Source of the DNA: Ichthyophis bannanicus
Lineage: Eukaryota; Chordata; Amphibia; Gymnophiona; Ichthyophiidae
Length of the DNA stretch: 64,000 bases
Direction: 5' to 3'
NCBI GenBank assembly: GCA_033557465.1
Contig: CM066033.1
Span: 1,243,859,523 to 1,243,923,522 of the forward strand
This document shows, piece after piece, positions 1 through 9,730 of the stretch. The position numbers and the translations under genes were made by a program. Under the pieces are notes generated by a model that did not search any database, had not been told where the DNA came from, and saw only the letters and a program-made list of their open reading frames with translations. Each line of letters opens with the position of its first letter. The first letter of the stretch is position 1.

Positions 1-599
1 GTGGGATCATTCACCTTGTATGGGGACGGAGCGTAGACCCTTCTAAAATTCATATTTCTTTTTTGGGGGTTTCTTGGGAGTGTTTTTTGATGTTTCCCAT
101 TACTATCACTATTGCCCAGCTTGATTATAAATTTTTTAAATTTTGTTGGGGTCCTTTTCAATGTTTATTTGTATTTTTGTACCGTGCACATGTATCACAC
201 TTATCACTGTTTTGTAGGTTTCCCTGGTTTTGCTGTACATTGCTGACAGAAATGGTTTCTCTTCCCTTTAAATTGGCTGTAACGCGAGGTTTTCACTCGC
301 GGTATTTTTTTCCTTGAATTTCAGCCCCGCTCGTGTGCGGGAAGCCTCTCCCCTCCCACTCTCCACTCATTGACCCCTTCCCTCCACCCCTGGGGAGCCT
401 TCCTCCGCCCTCCCGGAGCCTTTCCACGCCTCTATCGCACAGTAGCGCGCCGCGCACATGAGCAGGCCCGTTAATGCGGCGCGCACGTGTGCGGGGCACA
501 AAAACGCATCATTAGCATGCACTAAGGTACCTTAGCGCACGCTATTGTGCGCCGCGCACTTGAGCGCAGTTTAGTAAACATACCCCCTAATGTTGCTAA

Positions 600-1414
600 G
601 GGGCCCTTTTACTAAACTGTGATAACAGTTACTGTGGGGTTTGGCACACGTTAACAACCTGTGGTAATTGCTATCATGCTTAAGAGCAGCTAGTCCAGTA
701 AAATCCTGCACTAACCACTCTTAGTATGACGGGGCGGGATAAGGGTAGAGCATGGACATGTCGGCCAGTGACAGCTAACATGTGAAACTGCATCACAACT
801 ATCAATAGCATGGCTGCACTTAACACCACATCAAGAGGGTTTTACCCTTAGAAGTATGTTTACTAAAGCGCAGTAGGCTTTTGCAGCTAACATGGGGCAT
901 TAGTTGTAAAAGCACTGCAGAGGCTGCAAAAGTTGTACATCATCTGCTGAGAGGTGCCCAACAAATTATGTGGTGAAAATGCAGAGATCATGGTGAGACA
1001 GCATTGCTGGTGTAGCTAACACTATCCATAGAGGTGGCGCTTGCTGTACTCATGATGTCTGCAAAGCATGCGGTTAATGTGTGCTTTTCAACACCTGCAG
1101 TAACTGCATGTCACTGGAATGCCCACTCTCTGCCCACTAGTGTTGCTAATGCGCGAAATGCAGTTACTGAAGAAAATTGACTGCAGTAGTTGCATTTGCC
1201 CTGCATTAGCTGTCACCGTGGTGCAATTTTCCCACATAAGTACCACGATGACAGCTTATGCCCTGCAAAACTACTGCTATGGTGTTACCACTGTCATTTT
1301 GTAAGCTTCCACAGCCAGAGCGGGAGTGGAGGGAGACTACTCCTGCCCTGTTTATCAGGAAAAGCAGGATTTACCCTTACCACACGTTACCTTTGCCCTT
1401 AGTAAAAGGGCCCC
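600..1414. mobile_element. MITE-like DNA element with exact 16-bp terminal inverted repeats
   Basis: The first 16 bases (600-615) are the exact reverse complement of the last 16 (1399-1414); both read GGGGCCCTTTTACTAA from the element ends inward. The 815-bp interior has no credible ORF. Flanking 8-mers do not match well, so I cannot assign the superfamily from a target duplication. A relative with imperfect ends lies at 50267-50632. A non-autonomous DNA transposon is the best reading. Confidence 0.6.
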
Positions 1415-1499
1415 TATGTAGTGCATTTGCAATGGTTTACATCTTTCCAATGGGACAGTCACAGATGGTCACGATGGGGTCTGATTAATATAGATGGTG

Positions 1500-1860
1500 G
1501 TCTTTTGCAAAGAGTGCTCTAAAGGGATGAGTTTTATCGCTCTACCTGTTCAATCATTATTTAGCCCCTTTTTGTGAAACTCAAAGAAAACTGGGTTCTA
1601 ATTTTTTCATTTATGCAGATGATATACGAGCCTTATTATCTTTCCAAAGGATACACCAAATGTGGCCCCTTCGATTAATGAAAAATTGATGGCATTTGAG
1701 AGTCACGACCTACAATTAAAACTGAATAAAAATAAGATAGAGGGTCTGTGGTTGGCAGATAATCTGGGAGGATATGGTGATGTGCAGAATGTTTGGGGTC
1801 AATTTAAGATGATCTGTTCATTGGAAGGATGGCTAGATTCTACTCTGGGAATGCATTTTT
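1500..1860 (+). pseudogene. LINE reverse transcriptase fragment (YADD box)
   Basis: Translation around 1595-1630 gives the phrase FFIYADDI, the catalytic YxDD box of LINE reverse transcriptases. It is preceded by a degenerate LYLFNHYLAPF-like stretch and followed by SHDLQLKLNKNKIE, which matches the post-catalytic helix of L2-type RTs. An in-frame stop and the lack of surrounding domains show a short dead fragment. It stops where the duplicated block at 1856 begins. Confidence 0.6.
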
Positions 1861-2003
1861 TACTGAGTTGCTGCATAACTGTGAGTCTTGTTTCCAAATA
1901 CCTGTGCATCTGTTTGTCTCCACATAGCTCTCTATCTGTCCATAGTTGAGTTCCTTACCCACTCCATTGCTGTAGAGGTTTACCTTTTAAACTTCTCTTA
2001 CCC
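1856..2003. repeat. Direct duplication, copy 1 (~150 bp)
   Basis: A block starting tttttactgagttgctgc and ending near cttttaaacttctcttaccc recurs at 2156-2303 with only one or two base differences. Because it is nearly perfect, a recent local duplication is likely. It has no recognisable coding content. Confidence 0.85.
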
Positions 2004-2155
2004 TTCCCTGAAGGACTCCTCCCCTCCCCCCCCCCCCCCCCACTGAGTTAGTGTTGTGGTCTTCCATTTTCTGTGCTGCACACGTGGGTTTAGCTCAGAG
2101 TGCCTTGGTGTTCTCTAAGAAGAGGGGTGTTTCCAGAGCTCTCCCAAAGGTGATT

Positions 2156-2303
2156 TTTTTACTGAGTTGCTGCATAACTGTGAGTCTTGTTTCCAAATAC
2201 CTGTGCATCTGTTTGTCTCCACATAGCTCTCTATCTGTCCATAGTTGAGTTCCTTACCCACTCCATTGCTGTAGAGGTTTACCTTTTAAACTTTCTCTTA
2301 CCC
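2156..2303. repeat. Direct duplication, copy 2 (~150 bp)
   Basis: Second copy of the block at 1856-2003, about 300 bp downstream in the same orientation. Between the copies lies a poly-C tract at about 2028-2041. The copies differ mainly by one T in the actt(t)ctcttacc stretch. Confidence 0.85.
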
Positions 2304-2691
2304 CTTCTCAGCTGTAACTTACCTTGCCTCTCTCAACTAACTGGGCTTTATGTGGTACCCCCCTCCCCCCTGCTGAGGTTTCAGGACAGGGTACCTTGTA
2401 ACTGCCCTCTTTAATAGGACTTATCTCCCTCCCTCCCTCCCCAGCACCCACCCACCCCTGGGTTAATTGTACTTTTATAGGTACTTGCACATCTTAGAGG
2501 AAAGGGGCTGCTCTCAGGTGCAGCTCGTTATCCACATCAGTCATACACGGAGGATCTGAGCTTAATTAATTAAGCTTCAGGTACACAGGGTGTATTAGGG
2601 GTATTAGATACACTTTTATTGGTGTAAGCATCTACACCAATCCTTCATATATACAGAATTTAAAAGACCTAAACACAAGCTTTAAACTAAG

Positions 2692-3612
2692 ATGCAGACA
2701 GAAGTCCAGCAACGAGATGGGGGTTCTCCGGTCTTTTGCATTGAGTGTCACATGTATGATTTTCTCCCAGTTGGTGAGAGGTCTTACATATGCACTAAGT
2801 GCAAAGAACTCTTTGCTCTCAGGGAACGAGTCCGTTCTCTGGAGGCTAGAGTAGCAGACCTGGAAGACATAAGAAAGACAGAGATGTACATGGACGTGAC
2901 CTACAGGGATATAGTCCTGAAGTCCCACCTCCAGTCTGGCAGCATCCCTGTTGCCATGGAGGAGAGAGGTCACGTGACAGGAGAGCATCACCCTGGTGTG
3001 GCAGGAATTGATCCTGTAACTAGGACCTGTCCTCCAGGTGATGTAAAACCCTCTTGCACCGAGGACGTTTCTCCAGGGCCACGTGCCCATGAGGGGAGGG
3101 TCAGGACAGCTGTTATAGTTGATGATTCAATCATTAGGAATGTAGATAGCTGGGTGGCTGGTGGACGTGAGGATCGCCTGGTAACATGCCTGCCTGGTGC
3201 GAAGGTAGCAGACCTCACGCACCGCCTAGATAGGATCGTAGATAGTGCTGGGGAGGAGTCTGCTGTCTTGGTGCATGTTGGTACCAATGACATAGGAAAA
3301 TGTGGTAGGGAAGTTCTGGAGGCTAAATTTAAGCTTTTAGGTAGGAAGTTGAAATCCAGAACTTCCAGGATAGCGTTCTCCGAAATGCTTCCTGTTCCAC
3401 GTGCAGGACCCAAAAGACAGGCAGAGCTCCGGAGTCTCAATGCGTGGATGAGACAATGGTGCAAAGATGAGGGTTTTGGATTTGTTAGGAACTGGGGAAC
3501 ATTCTGGGGAAAGGGGGGGCTCTTCCGAAGGGATGGGCTTCACCTTAATCAGGATGGGACCAGACTGCTGGCATTAACCTTTAAAAAGGAGATAGAGAAG
3601 CTTTTAAACTAA
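2692..3612 (+). CDS. CR1 ORF1 protein: zinc-ribbon-like N-terminus, coiled coil, SGNH-type esterase domain
   Basis: The 306-aa product has two CxxC pairs (CIEC at 16-19, CTKC at 34-37) that could bind zinc. A short heptad-like helix follows (about 40-64). The C-terminal half resembles the esterase domain known from CR1 ORF1 proteins, with block I DDSIIRN at 144-150, block III VGTND at 196-200 and block V DGLHLN at 281-286. In the usual motif the nucleophile serine follows Gly-Asp; here the first residue is Asp, while Ser146 is kept. CR1 ORF1 proteins bind RNA and assist retrotransposition; activity of this copy is inferred. Start chosen: ATG at 2692, just before the first CxxC. Confidence 0.85.
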   Translation: MQTEVQQRDGGSPVFCIECHMYDFLPVGERSYICTKCKELFALRERVRSLEARVADLEDIRKTEMYMDVTYRDIVLKSHLQSGSIPVAMEERGHVTGEHHPGVAGIDPVTRTCPPGDVKPSCTEDVSPGPRAHEGRVRTAVIVDDSIIRNVDSWVAGGREDRLVTCLPGAKVADLTHRLDRIVDSAGEESAVLVHVGTNDIGKCGREVLEAKFKLLGRKLKSRTSRIAFSEMLPVPRAGPKRQAELRSLNAWMRQWCKDEGFGFVRNWGTFWGKGGLFRRDGLHLNQDGTRLLALTFKKEIEKLLN

Positions 3613-3647
3613 AGAATAGGGGAAAGCCGACAGTCACCCAGGAGCGC

Positions 3648-6617
3648 ATGGTTCGGACAAAGGTATCCTTGAAGGATACTACCAAAAGCAGTGAGGTTCC
3701 AAAAGGGAGTATAGTAGCCGAAATGCCCTTGAGTAAGGAGCAGACAGAGCATAAAGATTCCAAATTACCCATGCCTACCAATAGCCAGATTAATATGAAT
3801 AAAATACAGTCTCTAAAATGCTTGTATGCCAATGCTAGAAGTCTAAACAATAAGATGGGAGAGTTAGAATATATGGCACTAAATGAGAGGTTAGATATGA
3901 TTGCACTCTCAGAGACATGGTGGAAGGAGGATAACCAGTGGGACACTGTGATACCTGGATACAAACTATATCGTAATGATAGAGCTGATCAAATTGGTGG
4001 AGGGGTTGCGCTCTATGTTAGAGAGGGCATTGAGACAGAAAGGATTAAAGTTTTGCAGAGAACAAAATTTGCTATAGAATCTCTATGGATTGAAATTCCA
4101 CTTATGAAGGGGAAGGTAATGGCAGTGGGAGTATACTATCGACCGCCTGGCCAGAATGAACAAATGGATGATGAAATGCTCAAAGAAATCACAGAAGCTA
4201 ACAAAAGTCACAACAGAGTAGTAATAATGGGTGATTTCAATTACCCCGGTATCAACTGGGTCAGTGTCACGGCAGGACAAGCTAAAGAGATAAAGTTTCT
4301 AGATGGAATAAATGACTGCTTCTTGGAGCAGCTGGTTCATGAACCGACCAGAGGGGAAGCCATACTGGACCTAGTCCTTACTGGAACGTCAGATCTGCTG
4401 CAAGAAATAAGGGTGTTGGGACCACTTGGCAATAGTGATCATAATATGATCATGTTTGATTTAATTACTGGAGGACAAATAGTAAAGGAATCCACAGTAC
4501 TACCTTTCAACTTTCAAAAGGGAGACTATGATAGAATGAGGAATATAGTTAGGAAAAAACTAAAAGGAGCGGTTCCAAAGGTTAAAGACTTACAGCAAGC
4601 TTGGGCGTTATTTAAAACTACTATCCTCGAAGCCCAGACCAGCTGTATTCCACGCATTAAGAAGAGTGGGAGAAAGTCCAAAAAACTGCCAGCATGGTTT
4701 AAAGGTGAGGTCAGAGAGGCTGTTGCTGCCAAAAAAACAACCTTCAGGAAATGGAAAAAAGAGCCAAATGATGAAAACTGGAAACAGCACAAGCACTGGC
4801 AAGTTAAATGCAAAGCATTGATAAGGCAGGCAAAGCGGGAATTTGAGAAGAAACTTGCTACGGAAGCAAAAACACGAAATAAAGACTTTTTCAAGTACAT
4901 TCGTAGCAAAAGGCCTGTGAGAGAGTCAATTGGACCGTTAGATGATAGAGGGGTAAAAGGGGCAGTAACAGGAGACAAGGCTATAGCAGAGAGACTGAAT
5001 GAATTCTTTGCTTCGGTCTTTACTGAGGAAGATGTAGGGATGTTACCCAAGACTGAAGTGGTATTTAAAGGTGATACTGCAGAGGAATTGAGAGAAATAT
5101 CGCTACACCGGGAAGATATATTACAACTATTTGATAAACTGAATAGTAGCAAATCACCTGGACCGGATGGTATACATCCCAGAGTGTTGAAAGAACTGAA
5201 ATATGAGATTGCAGACCTGCTATTGGTAATCTGTGAACTTTCATTAAAATCATCTGTAATACCTGAAGATTGGAGGGTCGCCAACGTAACACCAATTTTT
5301 AAAAAGGGTTCCAGGGGTGACCCGGGAAACTACAGACCGGTGAGCCTGACGTCAGTACCAGGGAAAATGGTAGAAACCATCAAAAAGAACAAAATTACAC
5401 AGCATGTAGATAGTCATGGCCTAATGGGAGACAGCCAACATGGCTTTAGACAAGGAAGATCTTGTCTTACTAATCTGATATGTTTTTTTGAAGGTGTGCA
5501 TAAACAGGTAGACAAAGGTGAGTCGGTTGATATAGTGTATCTGGACTTTCAGAAAGCTTTTGACAAGGTCCCCCATCAGAGACTTTTGGCAAAGCTAAAA
5601 AGTCATGGGATAGGAGGCAGTGTACTATTGTGGATCAGGAACTGGTTAAAAGATAGAAAGCAGAGGGTAGGGCTAAATGGCCAATATTCCCAATGGAAAA
5701 AGGTGAATAGTGGAGTACCCCAGGGATCTGTACTGGGCCCGCTGCTTTTTGACATATTCATAAATGACCTGGAAAAGGGAATAACGAGTGAGGTTATCAA
5801 ATTTGCAGATGACACAAAACTGTTTAAAGCTGTTAAAACCCAAGAGGATAGTGGAAAACTGCAGGAAGACCTGGATAAATTGGAAGACTGGGCATCCAAA
5901 TGGCAGATGAAATTTAATGTGGACAAGTGTAAAGTTATGCACCTAGGAAAGAACAACCCACACTATAGTTACTCGATGCAGGGCTCCACATTAGAAGCCA
6001 CCACCCAGGAAAAAGATTTAGGAGTCATCGTGGATAACATGTTAAAACCCTCGGCCCAGTGTGCAGCGGCGGCCAAGAAAGCAAACAGAATGCTAGGTAT
6101 CATAAGGAAAGGGATGGAGAATAAAACAAAGGATATTATAATGCCTCTGTATCGCTCCATGGTACGACCGCACCTTGAATATTGTGTGCAATTCTGGTCA
6201 CCGTATCTTAAAAAGGACATAGCGTTATTAGAAAAAGTACAGAGAAGAGCCACCAAATTGGTGAAGGGGATGGAAGGCTACTCCTATGAAGAGAGGCTAA
6301 AAAGGTTAGGGCTCTTTAGCCTGGAAAAGAGACGGCTGAGGGGAGATATGATAGAGGTCTATAAATTAATGAATGGAGTGGAACAGATAAACGTGGATCA
6401 ATTGTTTACGCTATCAGAATACAGAAAGACTAGGGGACATGTAATGAAGCTACAGGGTAAACTATTTAAGACAAATAAGAGAAAATATTTTTTCACTCAA
6501 CGTGTAATCAAACTCTGGAATCTGTTACCGGAGGATGTGGTAAGGGCTGTTAGTATAGCTGGGTTTAAAAAAGGTTTGGACAAGTTCCTGGAGGAAAGGT
6601 CCATAAACCACTATTAA
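3648..6617 (+). CDS. CR1 ORF2 protein: APE endonuclease and reverse transcriptase
   Basis: An uninterrupted 989-aa ORF. The APE-type endonuclease (about 55-270) keeps the expected residues: Asn62 in YANARSL, Glu89 in SETWW, YRPP 164-167, GDFN 195-198 and SDH 263-265. The RT domain (about 500-770) has SPGPDGIHP at 504-512, NYRPVSL, LDFQKAFD at 632-639, GVPQGSVLGPLLF and the catalytic FADD at 719-722. A C-terminal region of about 200 aa follows and ends SINHY. This enzyme nicks DNA and copies the element RNA into the nick. All key residues are present, so the copy could be catalytically competent. It starts 35 bp after ORF1 in another frame, as usual for CR1. Confidence 0.92.
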   Translation: MVRTKVSLKDTTKSSEVPKGSIVAEMPLSKEQTEHKDSKLPMPTNSQINMNKIQSLKCLYANARSLNNKMGELEYMALNERLDMIALSETWWKEDNQWDTVIPGYKLYRNDRADQIGGGVALYVREGIETERIKVLQRTKFAIESLWIEIPLMKGKVMAVGVYYRPPGQNEQMDDEMLKEITEANKSHNRVVIMGDFNYPGINWVSVTAGQAKEIKFLDGINDCFLEQLVHEPTRGEAILDLVLTGTSDLLQEIRVLGPLGNSDHNMIMFDLITGGQIVKESTVLPFNFQKGDYDRMRNIVRKKLKGAVPKVKDLQQAWALFKTTILEAQTSCIPRIKKSGRKSKKLPAWFKGEVREAVAAKKTTFRKWKKEPNDENWKQHKHWQVKCKALIRQAKREFEKKLATEAKTRNKDFFKYIRSKRPVRESIGPLDDRGVKGAVTGDKAIAERLNEFFASVFTEEDVGMLPKTEVVFKGDTAEELREISLHREDILQLFDKLNSSKSPGPDGIHPRVLKELKYEIADLLLVICELSLKSSVIPEDWRVANVTPIFKKGSRGDPGNYRPVSLTSVPGKMVETIKKNKITQHVDSHGLMGDSQHGFRQGRSCLTNLICFFEGVHKQVDKGESVDIVYLDFQKAFDKVPHQRLLAKLKSHGIGGSVLLWIRNWLKDRKQRVGLNGQYSQWKKVNSGVPQGSVLGPLLFDIFINDLEKGITSEVIKFADDTKLFKAVKTQEDSGKLQEDLDKLEDWASKWQMKFNVDKCKVMHLGKNNPHYSYSMQGSTLEATTQEKDLGVIVDNMLKPSAQCAAAAKKANRMLGIIRKGMENKTKDIIMPLYRSMVRPHLEYCVQFWSPYLKKDIALLEKVQRRATKLVKGMEGYSYEERLKRLGLFSLEKRRLRGDMIEVYKLMNGVEQINVDQLFTLSEYRKTRGHVMKLQGKLFKTNKRKYFFTQRVIKLWNLLPEDVVRAVSIAGFKKGLDKFLEERSINHY

Positions 6618-6899
6618 AAAGGGACCCAGGACATCAATGCTTGACCCAGTACAAGCATTAAGGAACCTGTGTCTTTTGGGGATATTGCTAGGTATGTATG
6701 ACCTAGATTGGCCACTGTTGGAAACAGGATACTGGGCTCGATGGACCTCGGTCTGACCCAGTATGGCATGTCTTATGTTCTTATGTTCTTATTAATCCAG
6801 GGAGCATTCTTTGTTTTACTCCAAATCTGACAGACTAGGCCTTATATCTCAGAGCATTATTTAGGACTGGTGACTCAGGCCTTGACTTCCCCAAATGAG

Positions 6900-7125
6900 A
6901 TTATTACAGCACCCTGGGGATGGGGCTCCCACTAAAGGACATTCAATGCCTGCAACTTGTGCAGAACACTGCTGTGAGGTTGTTAGAGGACAAGGAGATG
7001 AACCATGTCACTCCCTCCTTTCCAGCTGCACTGCTGATTTAATTTCATATCCATTATAAAGTATTGCTAGTGACCTTTAAGGTTCTGTATGGGAGAACAC
7101 TTGTTTATTTGGAAGCAGGGCAGGT
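6900..7125 (+). pseudogene. L2-type LINE ORF2 C-terminal fragment
   Basis: Forward translation, with stops, gives LQLVQNTAVRLLE, then HVTPSFQLH and a YKVLLVTFKVLYG-like stretch. These match the conserved C-terminal tail of L2 ORF2 proteins (LQxVQNxAAR, HWLP, YKxLLxTFKAL). Frame breaks and stops show it is old. It lies directly after the intact CR1, which probably inserted next to it. Confidence 0.6.
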
Positions 7126-7218
7126 GTGACCTAACGTTCCCGGGGCATTCATTGCTGCTGCTGTCAACTCCTCTCCTGGACCTGCAGGGGCAGCAATGCC
7201 ATTTAATGACAACTTGTG

Positions 7219-7372
7219 CTTACCTGAACTCTCTGACCCTCCTTTGCTGTTCCTTTTCTCTATGGCCTGCTACTCCACCCCCTCCTATGCAAACTTACTG
7301 TGTCGGAGGTAGTGGAAGTGGCAGATCATAGAGAGAACAAATGGTAAAGGAGGACCAGAGAGTTCAGGTAAG
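7219..7372. mobile_element. Small foldback element with 27-bp inverted ends
   Basis: Bases 7219-7245 and 7346-7372 are inverted copies of each other with two mismatches, enclosing about 100 bp. The outermost sequence is CTTACCTGAACTCTCTG. There is no coding capacity. A short non-autonomous DNA element or an accidental hairpin are the options; the arm length favours an element. Confidence 0.5.
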
Positions 7373-7375
7373 AGT

Positions 7376-7807
7376 TGTCCTTTTTAAGATACGGTGACCA
7401 GAAATGCACACAATATTCAAGGTGCAGTCGCACCTTGAAACGATACAGAGGCATTATAATATCCTTTGTTTTATGTTCCATTCCTTTCCTTATGATACCC
7501 AGCATTCTATTTGCTCTCTTGGCTGCCGCTGCACACTGGGTGGAGGATTTTAACATGTTATCTATGATGACACCTAAATCTTTTTCCTGGGTAGTGGTTC
7601 CTAACGTGGAACCTTGCATTGTGTAACCATAGTTTGGATTATTCTTTCCTAGGTGTATACTTTGCACTTGTCCACATTAAATTTCATCTGCCATTTGGAT
7701 GCCCAGTCTTCCAATTTATCAAGATCCTCTTGCAATTTTCCACAATCCTCATGGGTTTTAACAACTTGAAATAGTTTTGTGCCATCTGCAAATTTGATAA
7801 CCTCACT
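7376..7807 (-). pseudogene. CR1 LINE fragment (ORF2 C-terminal part)
   Basis: The minus strand encodes [32 protein letters not shown] and TQEKDLGVI, matching residues around 735-815 of the intact ORF2 at 3648-6617. It ends abruptly at both sides, so it is an internal piece of a CR1 copy. The foldback element at 7219-7372 abuts it. Confidence 0.85.
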
Positions 7808-7877
7808 CATTAAAGTCACTAGCAGTAAGGGCAGCGTTAAGGTGTCTGGAGTCATATAAGGCAGTCTGCGGGTAGGG

Positions 7878-8248
7878 CTATGTTCCCTCTAATTTTCTGT
7901 AGGCTGTGTGCGCATAAAATATCAGCTGTGTGCAGCTTTTGAAGGAAGGTAAAATTTTTGTGCGCCACATAATGACACTCGGAGTTATATACTTTAAAAT
8001 TTGACTACACGTCAGAATACAGTATGTACACCACACTGATTTTAATCAAATTAAATGAAAATAGACGATTACTAAATGAAGCGGGAAATTTCTAGTAATT
8101 ACAATCATAACTTTGAAATTTTAAGACGTCTGGGTTGTTTTCTTTCAGAATCAGAGCCGTAATTTTTGTGCGCTCTGTTGTAAAGTATGCGCGCTCTCTC
8201 GGCGAGATGTGTGCGCGCGCACACGCGCACAGCTTAGAGGGAACAGTG
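7878..8248. mobile_element. Non-autonomous hAT element with exact 8-bp target duplication
   Basis: The element starts CTATGTTCCCTCTAA and ends TTAGAGGGAACAGTG. These are inverted ends of 15 bp with two mismatches. It is flanked on both sides by the identical octamer gggtaggg (7870-7877 and 8249-8256). An 8-bp target duplication with ends of this kind is the hallmark of the hAT superfamily. The 371-bp interior is AT-rich with runs of alternating GC/CA near the right end and has no ORF, so it must have been moved in trans. Confidence 0.8.
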
Positions 8249-8320
8249 GGGTAGGGGGCATGCCGATGTTATGGTGCCCTGGGCTATTTAATGTGAGCTA
8301 ACAGGACCAAGTGCAGGAAG

Positions 8321-8400
8321 GTGACAAGACATCCGAATGAGAGACAAGGCATCCTAATATGTGATAAGGTGCCCTAAAATGAGATAAGGTGCCCTAACAT
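8321..8400. repeat. 20-bp tandem repeat array, left part (4 units)
   Basis: Four consecutive 20-bp units of the type gagataaggtgccctaacat are visible with small differences. The same array resumes at 14171 with three more units. The gap is filled by the PLE remnant, which therefore inserted into this array. Confidence 0.85.
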
Positions 8401-8720
8401 TAGACGACCTCAATCAAAAAAGGTCCCTAGGGCAACGGAAAACCTGTCAGCCCAAATAATGAATAATATTCAAAAAATACAGGTTCCATAAAATCAATAG
8501 ACCTCTCCAAGTGAAATATTTTTGTTGGACAATTGAACCCCAGGCAAGGAATACTTAACTGGCAGTTCGCGTCCTTTTTAATCAAAATGCAGAAAACCTT
8601 TGAACTGCTATATATGAATTTTTTAGCAAGTAGTACTTAACTGAGTCCCAAGCGCTATGACATGAATCCTCAGAAATGGTGGATAACGACACAGTCCTGC
8701 GTTTCGGGTCGTCAAGCTTA
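8401..8720 (-). mobile_element. Penelope-like element remnant, 3' region
   Basis: Between the 20-bp array and the L2-like LINE lies 320 bp ending, on the minus strand, in TGACGACCCGAAACGCAG and GACTGTGTCG. This wording is typical of the 3' region of PLEs that carry hammerhead-type motifs. The coding part of the same element lies at 13488-14170 on the same strand. The bases ggtggataac (8678-8687) can pair with gttaaagtccacc (about 13496-13508) on the far side of the LINE, which supports these being two halves of one element. Confidence 0.55.
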
Positions 8721-9079
8721 TAATTTTTTTATTTATTTATTTTATTTATTTATTTATTTATCTATTTCTTCTATACAGCCCCTTCCAGAGATCAAGGAGA
8801 GTTTACAATTGAACAGTTAACAATTTTGTATACTTCTGTATACTTTTACATAGAGCAGTATTTTAACTATGTACATGTAACAGTGCAACTATGACAAAAC
8901 TATTTACATACAATATGTTACTGAGAGCCATAGACAATTACACATATTTCATTTGAACTTATGTATGTTTCGGAATTTATTTCCATTTTATCTTCAATCA
9001 AGTGTGTGAGTAAAAGGGGTCTGTCTGAGCTAGTTAGTTGTGATTTTCAGGCGTTTTTGTGTGAGTGTTTCTGTGGTTT

Positions 9080-9691
9080 CTAGGAAGTGGGTCTCGGGGT
9101 GTATGTGATTTCAAAATGTTCAGAGAAGAGGTGTGTTTTGAGTTCTTTCCTGAATTGGTGGAGGTCTTTTATTGAACGAAGAGTTATTGGGAGTTTGTTC
9201 CAGAGAGTGGGAGCTGCAAATGAGAAAACTCTGGAGCTTGTGGTTTTCTTTGATTTTCTGAAAGCATTTTGTATATGGAGAGAGTGAGTTGCATTTTGTC
9301 TGCGCATTCTTGATTCAGGTGGGCTGTGAAGTAGAGTGGATAGGTGTGAGGGGGTAATGTCGTTTAGGAATTTGAAAGTTGTTAGGAGAATTTTATATTT
9401 TATTCTGCTATTTATCGGGAGCCAATGTAATTCGAACAGTATTGGGGTTACATGGTCTGTTAAGCATGCTTTAGCAATTACCTTGGCACAGATATTCTGG
9501 GCTCTTTGTAACAGGTATGTGTTTTTTTGTGGAAGGCCAATTAGGAGTCTATTACAGTAGTCGAAGTGAGGGGTGATGAGTGTATTTACTACTGATCTAA
9601 AATCATGTATGTCGAGGAGGGGTCTTAGGTGTTGTGTAGTTTTAAGTTTATAGAATATGGTTTTTACTGTTTGTTTTATGTGAGGTATCAT
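9080..9691 (-). pseudogene. L2-like ORF2, C-terminal domain
   Basis: This 203-aa frame carries the conserved carboxyl tail of L2-clade ORF2: ITPHFDYCNRLLIGLP, LLQRAQN, HVTPILFELHWLPI, YKILLTTFKFLND and FAAPTLWNKLP. It is separated by a short break from the RT frame at 9731-10672. It continues the same protein, so the original ORF2 was interrupted here by a frameshift or stop. Confidence 0.85.
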
Positions 9692-9730
9692 TGTGAGAGT
9701 GTGGTCTATTATTACTCCTAAATACTTTAC

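Larger units (their letters stand above)
2600..6792 (+). mobile_element. CR1-clade LINE, copy 1, both ORFs open
   Basis: A non-LTR retrotransposon with an esterase-type ORF1 (2692-3612), a 35-bp gap, an endonuclease/RT ORF2 (3648-6617) and a 3' UTR. It ends in a short 8-bp microsatellite-like tail (ttatgttcttatgttctta, about 6774-6792); short 8-bp tails are typical of CR1. The exact 5' end is not defined: I see ORF1 from 2692 and place the start loosely upstream. Many 5'-truncated relatives of the same 3' end occur in the window (14360, 23096, 24141, 27396), so the family was prolific. Both ORFs lack internal stops, which suggests recent insertion. Confidence 0.85.

Noticed and set aside
4526..5284. 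252-aa minus-strand ORF
   Set aside because: Antisense shadow of CR1 ORF2; low-complexity Ser/Leu composition and no motif.
8321..8400. CRISPR array made of 20-bp repeats
   Set aside because: The units are head-to-tail with no unique spacers; a short satellite explains them.
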